Positions 1 through 10,762 of a stretch of 35,618 nt of DNA are shown here, piece by piece. The position numbers were made by a program, and so were the translations under genes. Position 1 is the stretch's first letter. Each line of letters begins with the position of its first letter. The notes beneath the pieces are model-generated. The model searched no databases and was not told the DNA's origin. It saw only the letters and a program-made list of their open reading frames with translations. Source of the DNA: Mesostigma viride (Eukaryota > Streptophyta > Mesostigmatophyceae > Mesostigmatales > Mesostigmataceae); NCBI GenBank assembly GCA_009746045.1, contig RPFO01002114.1, forward strand, positions 1-35,618. The letters are read 5' to 3'.

Positions 1-3000
1 TCCCCTGAGCTGGGAATCAGTAAGTCGACTCAAAACCAGCAAGTCAGGGGCACATATACTTGCAAGCCATGCCAGCATGCCCCTGATGGTAGCACACCTA
101 GCCTGCGTGATGGGCTCCTGCAATGCATCTACAATCTGCTGTGGGTAGTCCTTACCACCCTCCATCCTGATGAACCACGAGCCCTTGGCTTGGAACAACG
201 TAGCCTGCATGCCACAGAAGACCATAGGCTCATTTTCCACCATGTGCTGTATCTTACCCAGCTCAAACCGCTTCTGGATCTTAGCCAAGACAGCCTCAAC
301 CCAGTCTGGTGGACCTATGAGATGCAGGTTATCACCATGCAGTGAGGCAAAGACAGGAAGGCCATTGTGGGACCCTTGGAACAAACAGGGATCCACTGGA
401 GACACAGAAAACCCACAAGTATTCTTCAAGAATTTCTCTAGGCTCTTTCTCCAGATAATGGGACTGGACCTGAGACCTTCCAACCCTTTCAGAATTCTCA
501 GGTACCTGGCCTTTATCTCTGCTCTCCATACAGCAGGTACAGTCACAAAGAAAGGAGGGATATCTCTCCAAGTCTGCCTAGCCTGATCTTGGTCACCCTT
601 GAGAAAAGCCCTCTTGAAATCAATCAGCACAGAGCTATAGGGCACACCCTTAACCAGAAAAGACAGAAATATACACAGCAGAATCCTCCACGTGTCATGC
701 AGCATCCCTGGAGTATAGAGCTCCTCATCTAACAACTGGCCAGTGCCATGATATTCGGTTACAACTGGTCTGACATGTGGCACCTGGACACCATCTACCT
801 CCTTGAGCTTGAGGACAAACATCAATCTGAGCAGCTGGTGAACTTCTGGCAGCTCATCCACAGGCTCTGCACAGTTGGAAACTATCCACTCATGCCCAGA
901 AGCAACAAAGCCAAGAGTCCATGCCTTAGCCATCTTGGGGCTTTGCATCATCTCGACTAGCTGGCGCCAGGGAATAGGACTGTGAGCAGCTATCTGGTAC
1001 CTGTTTACCCCTAACTGCCGTGGATCAAAGGTGGTTGGGATTATCAACAGGTCCTCAGCTATGGGCTCCTGACCTTGAGGACCCTCAGCTGGCTGACTCT
1101 TAACAGCCTTCACCGCCACTGCAAGACCCTGGGAATAGTGATATCTTTCAAGGGGGAGGCTGCCCCTGCCTTCTAGTGCCAACTCATCAGAGGTCAAAGT
1201 AACCCCTGGCATGCACAAGAAGTTCTGACCCAGAATGGCAGGCCCCTGATAGCCCTCTACCACACAGAACGTGGTGGGCACCCCTAAGATAGGCACACTC
1301 ACTTCCCCAAGGATCTTCATGGACACCTTTCCTGAGAAATCAGACACAGCAAGGCAACTGGGATGGGACATCTGTAAGCCTACAGCATCCTCTTCCCTGA
1401 TGACAGACACCTGTGAATTGGTATCTACCTCCATTGTAGCTGCCCAGCACGACCCCCACCCCGTGATCTTGGATACCTTGGGATCATGTTTGCTGCGCAT
1501 GAGTGCTCGGATGACGTCCGCCATGAGAGGCCCCCGGGCCTTAGGTGGCTGCCCCGTCCCCTCTGGCCTTGTGACAGTTGCTTCAGCAGCCTCCTCCTGC
1601 TCGTCATCTTCCAGCAGGGACAGACCATCATCCACCACCAGAGGATTGTTAGCTGCTGCTGCCTGGCTCTGGCCTGGCTCCTCAACCCAGCTGGGAGGGC
1701 CTGGCCCGTCTGCAGGCCAGATTGCATGTGGCCTTCTTTCCTTGACATGAGCCCAGGACAACCTGTACACGTGCCTTGGATCCTTTTCCAAAGCCACCAG
1801 GCAAGATCTGTTAGCTTCTTCCACACGAGTGACAACCCCATCCTGCCACTTCCCCCGCTTGCCTGGAATAGATGGTTCCTTCCACATCCTGACCTTCAGC
1901 CCCACCTGAGGCCTCAGCACATTCCAGTTCTTGTCCTTACGTCTCAGCTGGGCAAACAATCTGTCTGCCTTCCTAAGACTGGCCTGCACCACATTCTCAG
2001 GTAGCAAGCTATACTGCAGGGCCAGGGGAGAGACAGCCACACCATCAAAGTAATAGTTAACCCTGTGGTTCAGCTGCTCTTCTATCCCCTTACACCAGGC
2101 TGCCCTCTCTATGTAAGGCAGATGCCACAAGTGGCACTGACTCTGCTGCTAGCACCACTGTCTTCACCTCACGAATGGATCTCTCTACAGCCCCTTGCTG
2201 CCCATGACTCTCCCTGGGGACGACTACCAGCTTACAAGGCAGCTGGTCCTGATGCTTGAGCAAACAGTCAAACTGCAAGTCTGCCTGCACACTCTTGCAC
2301 ACCCCAAAGCCTGGGATCAGGGCCTTCATACCCAACAACAAGTGGTGCTCCTGCATACCAGGCAGAACATCTATCAGCCTGTATCTACTGAACCTGTCCA
2401 CCCCCACCAATATATACAAGCCCCTGATATGCTGGATATCCATCTGGATGTCGCCACGCTCCCTAGCAGGCTCCCTAGCATGGGACTGAGGTGGGTGAAC
2501 AGCATTCTCCTGGCAACCACAGTTCTCAGCAGCAGCCTGGCAAGCCTCCCACAAAGGCTCCCTACCTAGCTTCCAAGCAAACATTGCTGCCTGCCCAGAA
2601 TGCCCAAACATGTGATGCAATCTATGGCCAACCTCAGCATAGCTCAGCACTCTTTCAGTACTGACCGTTCTGGCGAGACGCCTGAACCGTGTGTGGGGAC
2701 ACATGATCCACTCCTGAGGTTCCAGGGCTTCCCTGCAGGCCATCCTGACGCCCCAAGTCAGGCCCTGCACCCTGGACCGCTCCAGCTAGGCCCTTCCAGC
2801 AAGGTCCCTTGGCCCTCCAGGCCAGCACCTGCTGGAGACCCACCACCTGCATGAGGCATAGGGAATTCAGCTGCAGCATTGTTATTGCAATCCAGTGGAA
2901 GAACAACATCTTTACACCCTTGGTGCTGCACAAGGGGCACACCCCCGTCCTTATGTACATCCAGCACACCTTCCCCAAGGGGTGATTGACTATTTACAGG

Positions 3001-3015
3001 GGATGGTGTAGCTAG
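1..3015 (-). pseudogene. Outer F1 pol, partial and broken: integrase, protease, RT
   Basis: Reading on the minus strand from just after the gag UGA (3018-3016), the frame carries a linker, a copia-type integrase, its C-terminal region (near 1840-1900), a retropepsin-like domain and RT up to the window edge. Three 4-nt insertions relative to the inner copy (2786-2789, 2667-2670, 2111-2114) break the frame. The RT catalytic box reads HGDN instead of HGDD, because the codon at 330-328 is AAC where the inner copy has GAC, so the second catalytic aspartate is lost. The copy is therefore inactive. At the integrase/protease linker it keeps the base that the inner copy has lost near 7696. Confidence 0.85.
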
Positions 3016-3255
3016 TCACTGCTGCCCAGACTGGCCCCCTGCCCCAGCAGGCTTGGCCTTCCTGTCAGGACACTCACGACGCCAGTGACCTTCCTTGCCA
3101 CACACAAAGCATGCTCCACCCTTCTTCCCAGACCCAGCCCCACTCTTGCCAGGCTTCCCCTGGCCTCCCTGAGACTGCCCACCCTGCTTGCCCTGGTTGC
3201 CTTGAGCTTGGCCCTTGCCTTGCCCTTGGCCACCCTTACCCTGCTGACCACCAGC
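3016..3255 (-). CDS. Outer F1 gag, 3' fragment with CCHC zinc knuckle
   Basis: This is the C-terminal piece of the outer Gag. It is rich in Gly, Gln and Lys and ends in a perfect nucleic-acid-binding knuckle CFVCGKEGHWRREC (CX2CX4HX4C) encoded at 3111-3070. The stop is TGA at 3018-3016, directly followed by CTA, and the next codons continue open in the same frame into pol. The 5' part of this gag is at 11739-12859, displaced by the inner element. The knuckle marks the protein as a genomic-RNA-packaging Gag (family knowledge). Confidence 0.88.
   Translation of the reverse strand, partial: AGGQQGKGGQGQGKGQAQGNQGKQGGQSQGGQGKPGKSGAGSGKKGGACFVCGKEGHWRRECPDRKAKPAGAGGQSGQQ
3251..3255. repeat. Target-site duplication CCAGC, left copy (right copy 11739-11743)
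   Basis: CCAGC abuts both ends of the inner element. The uninterrupted family sequence (seen in the inner element's own gag, about 6264-6270, opposite strand) has it once, so the flanks rejoin exactly after removing one copy. A 5-bp duplication is typical of copia integrases. Confidence 0.93.
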
Positions 3256-3899
3256 AGTTAGCATTTTGGGCAACCAATATGCTAAGTGGATGCAGTTTGG
3301 AAAGACCTTTCCAACGCCGTGCTGACCGCCTGAAACAGACAAGGGACGAGAAAGATATCAAGTCCCGAAGTCCTAGCCATCCGTGGCCGACTAGGGTGCA
3401 GTCCTCTGGTATAGTGGACAGGACACGTGGCAGGCCGTGCCTGCACAGGCTTAGCCTGTCTATCACGTGACTGTGGTCCACGTAGACCAGGAGGAGCAGC
3501 AGCCTGTGACTAGTAGGGTACTGGAGCTGGCACAGGCTGCAAGGATACTAGGCCTTGCAGGCTTGTGACAGGTCCTGTACTTCCTAGGTTGCAGAGTCTA
3601 GGCAAATCCAGTTCGTCCTGGCTCTGCACTGATGCCAGTGGACGTTGAGGATTTGCTTGCACGCCTGCACGTGCCTCGTCATGCCGATGGGAACGAGGAA
3701 CAACGCAAAGGATATAGCTTGGTCATGGGGGATGACCAGCTATCTCGGAAAGCACGAACCGTGGGTGCCACCTTGGTCGTGGAAGTGCCCATTGTGGTCG
3801 TGGCCTGGTGAACAGATTTAAGGTTGCTGCCTTGCAACATTGGCTAAGACGCGCTGTGAAAGACCAAGAGCTCACATACGTTGGGAGCTCTTTCTAACT
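3256..3899 (+). repeat. Inner F1 5' LTR
   Basis: This 644-bp repeat is also present at 11094-11738 and, reversed, at 14129-14773. Its ends are a perfect 6-bp inverted repeat AGTTAG/CTAACT, not the usual TG/CA. The last 35 bases contain a perfect 7-bp stem (3867-3873 with 3885-3891, AGAGCTC/GAGCTCT). Several CACGTG hexamers occur. No convincing TATA box was seen. Confidence 0.93.
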
Positions 3900-3910
3900 C
3901 GTATTATTGT
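3900..3910 (+). promoter_or_regulatory. Putative primer-binding site of F1 (CGTATTATTGT)
   Basis: These 11 bases start at the first base after the LTR, where an LTR element's primer-binding site is expected. They do not start with TGG as tRNA-primed sites do. Their exact complement is present in the element's own 3' UTR at 10772-10782. Only 25 bases separate the LTR from the ORF1 ATG, so any primer site must lie here. The same 11 bases follow the LTR of the outer copy. Confidence 0.55.
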
Positions 3911-3924
3911 CTCCTTACTTCTTC

Positions 3925-5109
3925 ATGTCCAACGTGCCGAGGGAACAGGCCATTGAGCCTTCGCAAAGCCAGAGCTCGCAGCCGCAGCTTCGGGTAGGAG
4001 CCCCGGAGCGATCACGACCTTTTCATCCCTACGCTCATCCGAGCACCGCATCAACCTTCGTCCAGGCGGCGTACCTGGCAAGGGGGCTGGCGAAGAAAGG
4101 TTGGGTAGCAGTTTGCGGAACTGCAGCAGGGCCGGCGGCGAGCGACCCCATTGTGATGCAGATTGAGGCTTCGACAGCTCCCGGCGAATTGTCGCGAGAG
4201 GCCGTCGAAAAGTTTGTGTCAATACGGGACGAGCTGTCCTCGACCATTTACGGTCTGGAGGTGGCTCACCAGGGCGGGCACGTGACCGTGTCGCAGCTGG
4301 ATTTGGCGCGGGAGGCACTGGGCCAGATCGTGGCCATTGGACTGGGAGCAGCGCGACTGTTCAACCATCAGGTGGCAACGTCTGTGCTGGGCGCGGGAGT
4401 TGAAGTCCCGGACGTGATCAGGCAAGCGCAGGCGCGCGAAGTCGACAACCCCTGGTCGTCGGCAGAGGTGGTTTCACAAACGTGCGAACACCTCGTGAAC
4501 ATTCTTTTGCAGGAGTCACGGGGTAACGCAGACCGGTGGGTGATAACCACACGACCATTTGGGATTTGGTCAACACTCGACACACCGCGGGCGGCGGAAC
4601 CAGACGCACACGATCCAGTGGTCGAGGTCATCACGGGTCGGGAGGTAACGCCAGAAGACTTCCATTACCAATTCGTTGATCAGCCAGAGGGGATCATCGA
4701 ACGTTCATCTCAGCAGATAGATCAAGGCGACGGTACCAGAAGGGTACGCTGCACGACGTCGTGCTGAGCTGCACGTCCCGCAAGAGCCCGAACACGACTA
4801 CGGTGGTCGTGGGGCTTGCAACGACAAGCGGGGTGGTGGAACGCGGTGGGTGAGAACCTTGAGTGGGATCGCTCGAGTGGGAGCGAGCCCCGGATCCCAG
4901 TGGAGAAATCTGCAGACGGGCGACCCGTTAGCAGAGTGTTTGGACCCTACGCCGACGGGGAGGACGCCGCTGGCAGCGACGAGGAGCGGCCAGAGACGCC
5001 CATCGCAGCCACTGCTCAAGAGCGAGAGCTGGAGGCAGCGAACCAAGCAGGTGCTGAGTCAGTAGCTGGGACGGTGCCCACGGCATCCCCCAGCGACGCC
5101 AGTGCTTGA
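3925..5109 (+). pseudogene. Inner F1 ORF1 (extra ORF upstream of gag), frameshifted
   Basis: This is homologous to the intact ORF1 of the outer copy (12913-14103). The first ATG after the LTR is at 3925, and the original stop is TGA at 5107-5109. A 2-nt deletion at about 4737/4738 shifts the frame, so translation ends early at 4767. A separate 3-nt in-frame deletion lies near 4162. No known domain is recognised. The protein is rich in Ala, Glu and Arg, with a predicted helical middle and an acidic tail. Canonical copia elements have no ORF here. Confidence 0.75.
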
Positions 5110-5161
5110 GTCAGTTCTTCCTTTTCCTTCGCCTTTATTGTTGTGTCCCCACTTGTATATA

Positions 5162-6512
5162 ATGCCTCGTGGCAAACCGGGCGACGGCGACAAGGGCGAG
5201 GGGGGGCACCGGCTGGAGAGAGCCAGGAGCCTGGGAAGGGCAAGGAGGCGCTGGTGGGAGAGGCGATCCCAGCCAGCGACGGCGATGGGGGAAAGCGACC
5301 AGGGAGCAAGAGGCGACACGAAGACTCGGTGGAGGAGGCGCGCAAGGCGCGGGCGCTGGGCATCTGATGCAATAACGGTGGCGAATGGGCAACCTGCCGT
5401 GGAGAAGCGTAAGAGGGACCCCTCTGCTGACGGCAATGGTAAGAGGCCTCATGTGGATGTGCTCTCCCCTGTGCCTGCTGGACCAAGTGGTGCTGTTGTT
5501 GTGACACCCGCTGTGGTGGAGCCAGTGAAGGCGCTGCCAGGGTCGAGACCTCACATGAGTGCTGTCACTGTTATGAATGGACAAAAGCCTCTTAACCCAC
5601 CACTAGCACAGGAAGCTTTGGACAAGTGGCTAGAGGACATGGAGCTTGTTGTGTTCTCCGTGGACCCCACTGTCAACCTAGTGCAAGTGTTTCACTCGTC
5701 CACGTGCAACAGGGACTCGTCAGAGCGTGTCAGGGAGAAGGCTAGGACTGCTGTCAAGGATAAGCTAACCTGGGCACAGTTCCTGGAAGGGTTGAGGGAG
5801 GAGTTCTCTGACAAGGTTCTCAACCTCACCAACTACTACAAGCATCAGTATGACACCTTTGAGATAGTGGGCCCTGTGGCAGAGGAATGGGCTAGGCTCA
5901 ACCGTATCAGGGACAAGGGGGCCAAGTATGGCTTCCTGGTCACAGATAGGGCCTTGGCAGACTATTTCCTGGACCGTATGGGTTTGAGTGTGGATGGGAG
6001 GAACGGTGCCCGCATGTTTCTTAACCAGACTGATGGCTCCTTGCGTGCTCTGGAGCTTGTAATCCTCAGCATAAGGAAGCCAGATCCTGCCTGCAAGGCT
6101 ATCCAGTCCCATGGCAGCAATGCCACCTCCGCTGTGCAGGGCCAAGGTGATGTCCCCGGGTACCCAGCCCGTGATGGGGCAAGGCCCAACAAGCGTAAGC
6201 GCTTCAGGCGCCAGAGGCAGGGGGCTCAGGGTGGCAAGGGTGCAGGTCCCAAGGAGGGGTTGGGGGCCAGCAAGCTGGTGGTCAGCAGGGTAAGGGTGGC
6301 CAAGGGCAAGGCAAGGGCCAAGCTCAAGGCAACCAGGGCAAGCAGGGTGGGCAGCCTCAGGGAGGCCAGGGGAAGCCTGGCAAGGGTGGGGCTGGGTCTG
6401 GGAAGAAGGGTGGAGCATGTTTGTGTGTGGCAAGGAAGGTCACTGGCGTCGTGAGTGTCCTGACAGGAAGGCCAAGCCTGCTGGGGCAGGAGGCCAGTCT
6501 GGGCAGCAGTGA
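5162..6512 (+). pseudogene. Inner F1 gag, broken by several 1-nt deletions
   Basis: The start ATG at 5162 lies 53 nt after the ORF1 stop, just after a TATATA string. Compared with the outer copy, single bases are missing near 5200 (in a G run), 6247 and 6418, with a compensating change near 5360. The last deletion lies at the start of the CCHC knuckle. The central part (about 5380-6240), with the capsid-like helical region, is in frame and nearly identical to the outer Gag. The original stop is UGA at 6510-6512 with pol continuing in frame. All losses are single bases, some in homopolymers, so sequencing error should be excluded. Confidence 0.85.
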
Positions 6513-6540
6513 CTAGCTACATCATCCCCTGTAAATAGTC
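6510..6540 (+). promoter_or_regulatory. Gag-pol UGA readthrough signal of F1 (UGACUA)
   Basis: Gag ends CAG-UGA-CUA and the following codons stay open in the same frame into pol, in both F1 copies (outer copy at 3018-3016). UGA followed by CUA is an established leaky-stop context in plant and animal RNA viruses and some cellular genes. GACTA (6511-6515) can pair with TAGTC (6536-6540), giving a 5-bp stem that includes two bases of the stop. Readthrough is inferred, not shown. Confidence 0.65.
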
Positions 6541-9500
6541 AATCACCCCTTGGGGAAGGTGTGCTGGATGTACATAAGGACGGGGGTGTGCCCCTTGTGC
6601 AGCACCAAGGGTGTAAAGATGTTGTTCTTCCACTGGATTGCAATAACAATGCTGCAGCTGAATTCCCTATGCCTCATGCAGGTGGTGGGTCTCCAGCAGG
6701 TGCTGGCCTGGAGGGCCAAGGGACCTTGCTGGAAGGGCCTGGAGCGGTCCAGGGTGCAGGGCCTGACTTGGGGCGTCAGGACGGCCTGCAGGGAAGCCCT
6801 GGAACCTCAGGAGTGGATCATGTGTCCCCACACACGGTTCAGACGTCTCGCCAGGTCAGTACTGACAGAGTGCTGAGCTATGCTGAGGCTGGCCATAGAT
6901 TGCATCATATGTTTGGGCATTCTGGGCAGGCAGCAATGTTTGCTTGGAAGCTAGGTAGGGAGCCTTTGTGGGAGGCTTGCCAGGCTGCTGCTGAGAACTG
7001 TGGTTGCCAGGAGAATGCTGTTCACCCACCTCAGTCCCATGCTAGGGAGCCTGCTAGGGAGCGTGGCGACATCCAGATGGATATCCAGCATATCAGGGGC
7101 TTGTATATATTGGTGGGGGTGGACAGGTTCAGCAGATACAGGCTGATAGACGTTCTGCCTGGTATGCAGGAGCACCACTTGTTGTTGGGTATGAAGGCCC
7201 TGATCCCAGGCTTTGGGGTGTGCAAGAGTGTGCAGGCAGACTTGCAGTTTGACTGTTTGCTCAAGCATCAGGACCAGCTGCCTTGTAAGCTGGTAGTAGT
7301 CCCCAGGGAGAGTCATGGGCAGCAAGGGGCTGTAGAGAGATCCATACGTGAAGTGAAGACAGTGGTGCTAGCAGCAGAGTCAGTGCCACTTGTGGCATCT
7401 GCCTTAGAGAGGGCAGCCTGGTGTAAGGGGATAGAAGAGCAGCTGAACCACAGGGTTAACTATTACTTTGATGGTGTGGCTGTCTCTCCCCTGGCCCTGC
7501 AGTATAGCTTGTTGCCTGAGAACGTGGTGCAGGCCAGTCTTAGGAAGGCAGATAGGTTATTTGCCCAGCTGAGACGTAAGGACAAGAACTGGAATGTGCT
7601 GAGGCCTCAGGTGGGGCTGAAGGTCAGGATGTGGAAGGAACCATCTATTCCAGGCAAGCGGGGGAAGTGGCAGGATGGGGTTGTCACTCGTGTGGAGAAG
7701 CTAACAGATCTTGCCTGGTGGCTTTGGAAAAGGATCCAAGGCACGTGTACAGGTTGTCCTGGGCTCATGTCAAGGAAAGAAGGCCACATGCAATCTGGCC
7801 TGCAGACGGGCCAGGCCCTCCCAGCTGGGTTGAGGAGCCAGGCCAGAGCCAGGCAGCAGCAGCTAACAATCCTCTGGTGGTGGATGATGGTCTGTCCCTG
7901 CTGGAAGATGACGAGCAGGAGGAGGCTGCTGAAGCAACTGTCACAAGGCCAGAGGGGACGGGGCAGCCACCTAAGGCCCGGGGGCCTCTCATGGCGGACG
8001 TCATCCGAGCACTCATGCGCAGCAAACATGATCCCAAGGTATCCAAGCTCACGGGGTGGGGGTCGTGCTGGGCAGCTACAATGGAGGTAGATACCAACTC
8101 ACAGGTGTCTGTCATCAGGGAAGAGGATGCTGTAGGCTTACAGATGTCCCATCCCAGTTGCCTTGCTGTGTCTGATTTCTCAGGAAAGGTGTCCATGAAG
8201 ATCCTTGGGGAAGTGAGTGTGCCTATCTTAGGGGTGCCCACCACGTTCTGTGTGGTAGAGGGCTATCAGGGGCCTGCCATTCTGGGTCAGAACTTCTTGT
8301 GCATGCCAGGGGTTACTTTGACCTCTGATGAGTTGGCACTAGAAGGCAGGGGCAGCCTCCCCCTTGAAAGATATCACTATTCCCAGGGTCTTGCAGTGGC
8401 GGTGAAGGCTGTTAGGAGTCAGCCAGCTGAGGGTCCTCAAGGTCAGGAGCCCATAGCTGAGGACCTGTTGATAATCCCAACCACCTTTGATCCACGGCAG
8501 TTAGGGGTAAACAGGTACCAGATAGCTGCTCACAGTCCTATTCCCTGGCGCCAGCTAGTCGAGATGATGCAAAGCCCCAAGATGGCTAAGGCATGGACTC
8601 TTGGCTTTGTTGCTTCTGGGCATGAGTGGATAGTTTCCAACTGTGCAGAACCTGTGGATGAGCTGCCAGAAGTTCACCAGCTGCTCAGATTGATGTTTGT
8701 CCTCAAGCTCAAGGAGGTAGATGGTGTCCAGGTGCCACATGTCAGACCAGTTGTAACCGAGTATCATGGCACTGGCCAGTTGTTAGATGAGGAGCTCTAT
8801 ACTCCAGGGATGCTGCATGACACGTGGAGGATTCTGCTGTGTATATTTCTGTCTTTTCTGGTTAAGGGTGTGCCCTATAGCTCTGTGCTGATTGATTTCA
8901 AGAGGGCTTTTCTCAAGGGTGACCAAGATCAGGCTAGGCAGACTTGGAGAGATATCCCTCCTTTCTTTGTGACTGTACCTGCTGTATGGAGAGCAGAGAT
9001 AAAGGCCAGGTACCTGAGAATTCTGAAAGGGTTGGAAGGTCTCAGGTCCAGTCCCATTATCTGGAGAAAGAGCCTAGAGAAATTCTTGAAGAATACTTGT
9101 GGGTTTTCTGTGTCTCCAGTGGATCCCTGTTTGTTCCAAGGGTCCCACAATGGCCTTCCTGTCTTTGCCTCACTGCATGGTGATGACCTGCATCTCATAG
9201 GTCCACCAGACTGGGTTGAGGCTGTCTTGGCTAAGATCCAGAAGCGGTTTGAGCTGGGTAAGATACAGCACATGGTGGAGAATGAGCCTATGGTCTTCTG
9301 TGGCATGCAGGCTACGTTGTTCCAAGCCAAGGGCTCGTGGTTCATCAGGATGGAGGGTGGTAAGGACTACCCACAGCAGATTGTAGATGCATTGCAGGAG
9401 CCCATCACGCAGGCTAGGTGTGCTACCATCAGGGGCATGCTGGCATGGCTTGCAAGTATATGTGCCCCTGACTTGCTGGTTTTGAGTCGACTTACTGATT

Positions 9501-10084
9501 CCCAGCTGGTTGAGGTGGGTGCTGAGAGTGTGGTGCAGGCTGTCATGATGTCTCCCCCTCTTATACTGGGTCCTGTGGATTTGTACAAGCCCCTTGACAT
9601 GGTTCTCTATGTGGACAGTTCTATGGATAATAGGAAGGTCACAGAGGTCAGGGGCAGGGCAGCAGCATTAGTTACCCTGGAGCAAGATCACACCTCACTT
9701 GTTACCTGGTACAGTCGGTTGCAGAACAGGGTTACACCCAGCAGTGATATTGCTGAGTGCAGGGCAATCTGTGAAGGGCTGCATACTGCTCTTTACTTGA
9801 GGGAGCTCTTCTACCAGCTATGTCAAGTGGCTTCCTGTAGGTTGCAGCTGCACACACTGGTGAGGACTGATAGCATGGGCATGGTGCAATTTGTGCACAG
9901 GCAGCTGGCCAGGAGCAGGGACCTTGACTACTTGTTGCTCAAGGAGATGTCCTACCTAGCTCACATTGAACATGTGCCTGGTGTGGACAACCCTGCAGAT
10001 GCCCTCACCAAGCTGGAGGAGAAGGCGGAGAGGCAGTACCCCCTGCTCCGTGGGCTCATGGACCCCTTACACGGGCGGCCATAG
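6513..10084 (+). pseudogene. Inner F1 pol: integrase-protease-RT-RNase H, one frameshift
   Basis: Pol continues in the gag frame and ends at TAG 10082-10084. Domains in order: integrase zinc-binding HX4H (His codons 6903 and 6918) with a CXC pair (6999 and 7005); integrase core Asp 7080, Asp 7239, Glu 7335 (52 and 31 residues between); C-terminal domain to about 7780; retropepsin-like domain with DTN at 8090 and ILGQNFL about 8279-8299; RT with Asp at 8894 and HGDD at 9176-9187; copia-type RNase H at about 9600-10000, ending in an ADALTK motif. One base is missing near 7696 relative to the outer copy, so integrase and the downstream domains lie in different frames. Everything else is open. 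Confidence 0.9.
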
Positions 10085-10543
10085 AGACCAGGCCTTGCTT
10101 CAGCTTGGGTGTCCCCAGTGGGCTGCTTGACCAAAGTACCAAGTGGTGACTGGTGCTTACTGGTTGACAGCCGGTCCTTCAGGGTTAGGTACACCCTCCT
10201 GGACAGGAGTTGGTGTGGAATGTCACTCCTACCAGCTGAGAATCATGCCTGGCCCTCCCCATGGGGTTCAGAAGAGTCGCCAGGACTTAAGTCGACGCCT
10301 TTGGCCTCAAACAGTTAGGCCATGCAAGGGCAACCCGAATGCTGGTTCTTACAGGTTGCTGTATATATGTTTTCTAGTGCTTGTTTCCAACCTGTTGCTA
10401 ATAAAGAACCTGGTTGTGTGACCATGTGGAACATGGTTGCCAGGGAGCCACATTCTGGGTTATATAATGCTTGAATAAAACATAATCATGTCATGTCATT
10501 CTCATGTTGTTCCATGGTTGTAATGTTTCTCTTGTGTAAAGTT

Positions 10544-10590
10544 CCAGGTCACCTATAAACCTGGAGGTTGGGGTGGGGTTCAATTCCCCA
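10544..10590 (+). ncRNA. tRNA-like double hairpin (T-arm-like) in the F1 3' UTR
   Basis: A 6-bp stem CCAGGT/ACCTGG with a 9-base loop (10544-10564) is followed by a perfect T-arm look-alike at 10574-10590: 5-bp stem TGGGG/CCCCA and 7-base loop TTCAATT. This contains GGTTCAATTCC, one base from the Pol III B-box consensus. D has the same arrangement at a similar distance from its 3' LTR. No acceptor stem or D arm was found, so this is not a complete tRNA gene. Confidence 0.45.
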
Positions 10591-10762
10591 GCAAAGCCAC
10601 AGCCTGGCATGAGTGATTCCTGGGCTTAACACCCAGTGAAGACATGGGCTCCCCAATAAGGCAGTATTTGTATAGGTGCTACCTGAGTCTCTTTGAGCAA
10701 AAGGGAAAGGCTGGCCAAGGCGGGCGCCATAAGAACGGGCGCCTGTGATAACTGTGAAAGAT

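Larger units (their letters stand above)
1..3255 (-). mobile_element. Outer F1 copia-like retrotransposon, 3' portion (gag 3' end and pol), truncated by the window edge
   Basis: This is the downstream part of a minus-strand LTR retrotransposon whose 5' part lies at 11739-14773. The two parts were separated by the inner F1 element (3256-11738). Bases 8-3255 are nearly identical, on the opposite strand, to about 6270-9510 of the inner copy, so the region is one arm of a large inverted repeat. The first seven bases of the window do not match the inner copy, and I cannot say whether that is an edge effect or another junction. The 3' end of pol, the 3' UTR and the 3' LTR lie outside the window. 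Confidence 0.9.

Noticed and set aside
1-7. First seven bases differ from the F1 pol sequence that follows
   Set aside because: Too short to distinguish a real junction from an edge or sequencing artefact.
170-586. Plus-strand ORFs across the outer and inner pol regions
   Set aside because: They are antisense shadows of pol. The same peptides appear opposite both F1 copies, and they lack protein-like conservation independent of pol.
10574-10590. A complete tRNA gene at the T-arm-like sequences (also 23242-23258)
   Set aside because: No acceptor stem, D arm or A box could be folded around either T-arm. They are called tRNA-like only.
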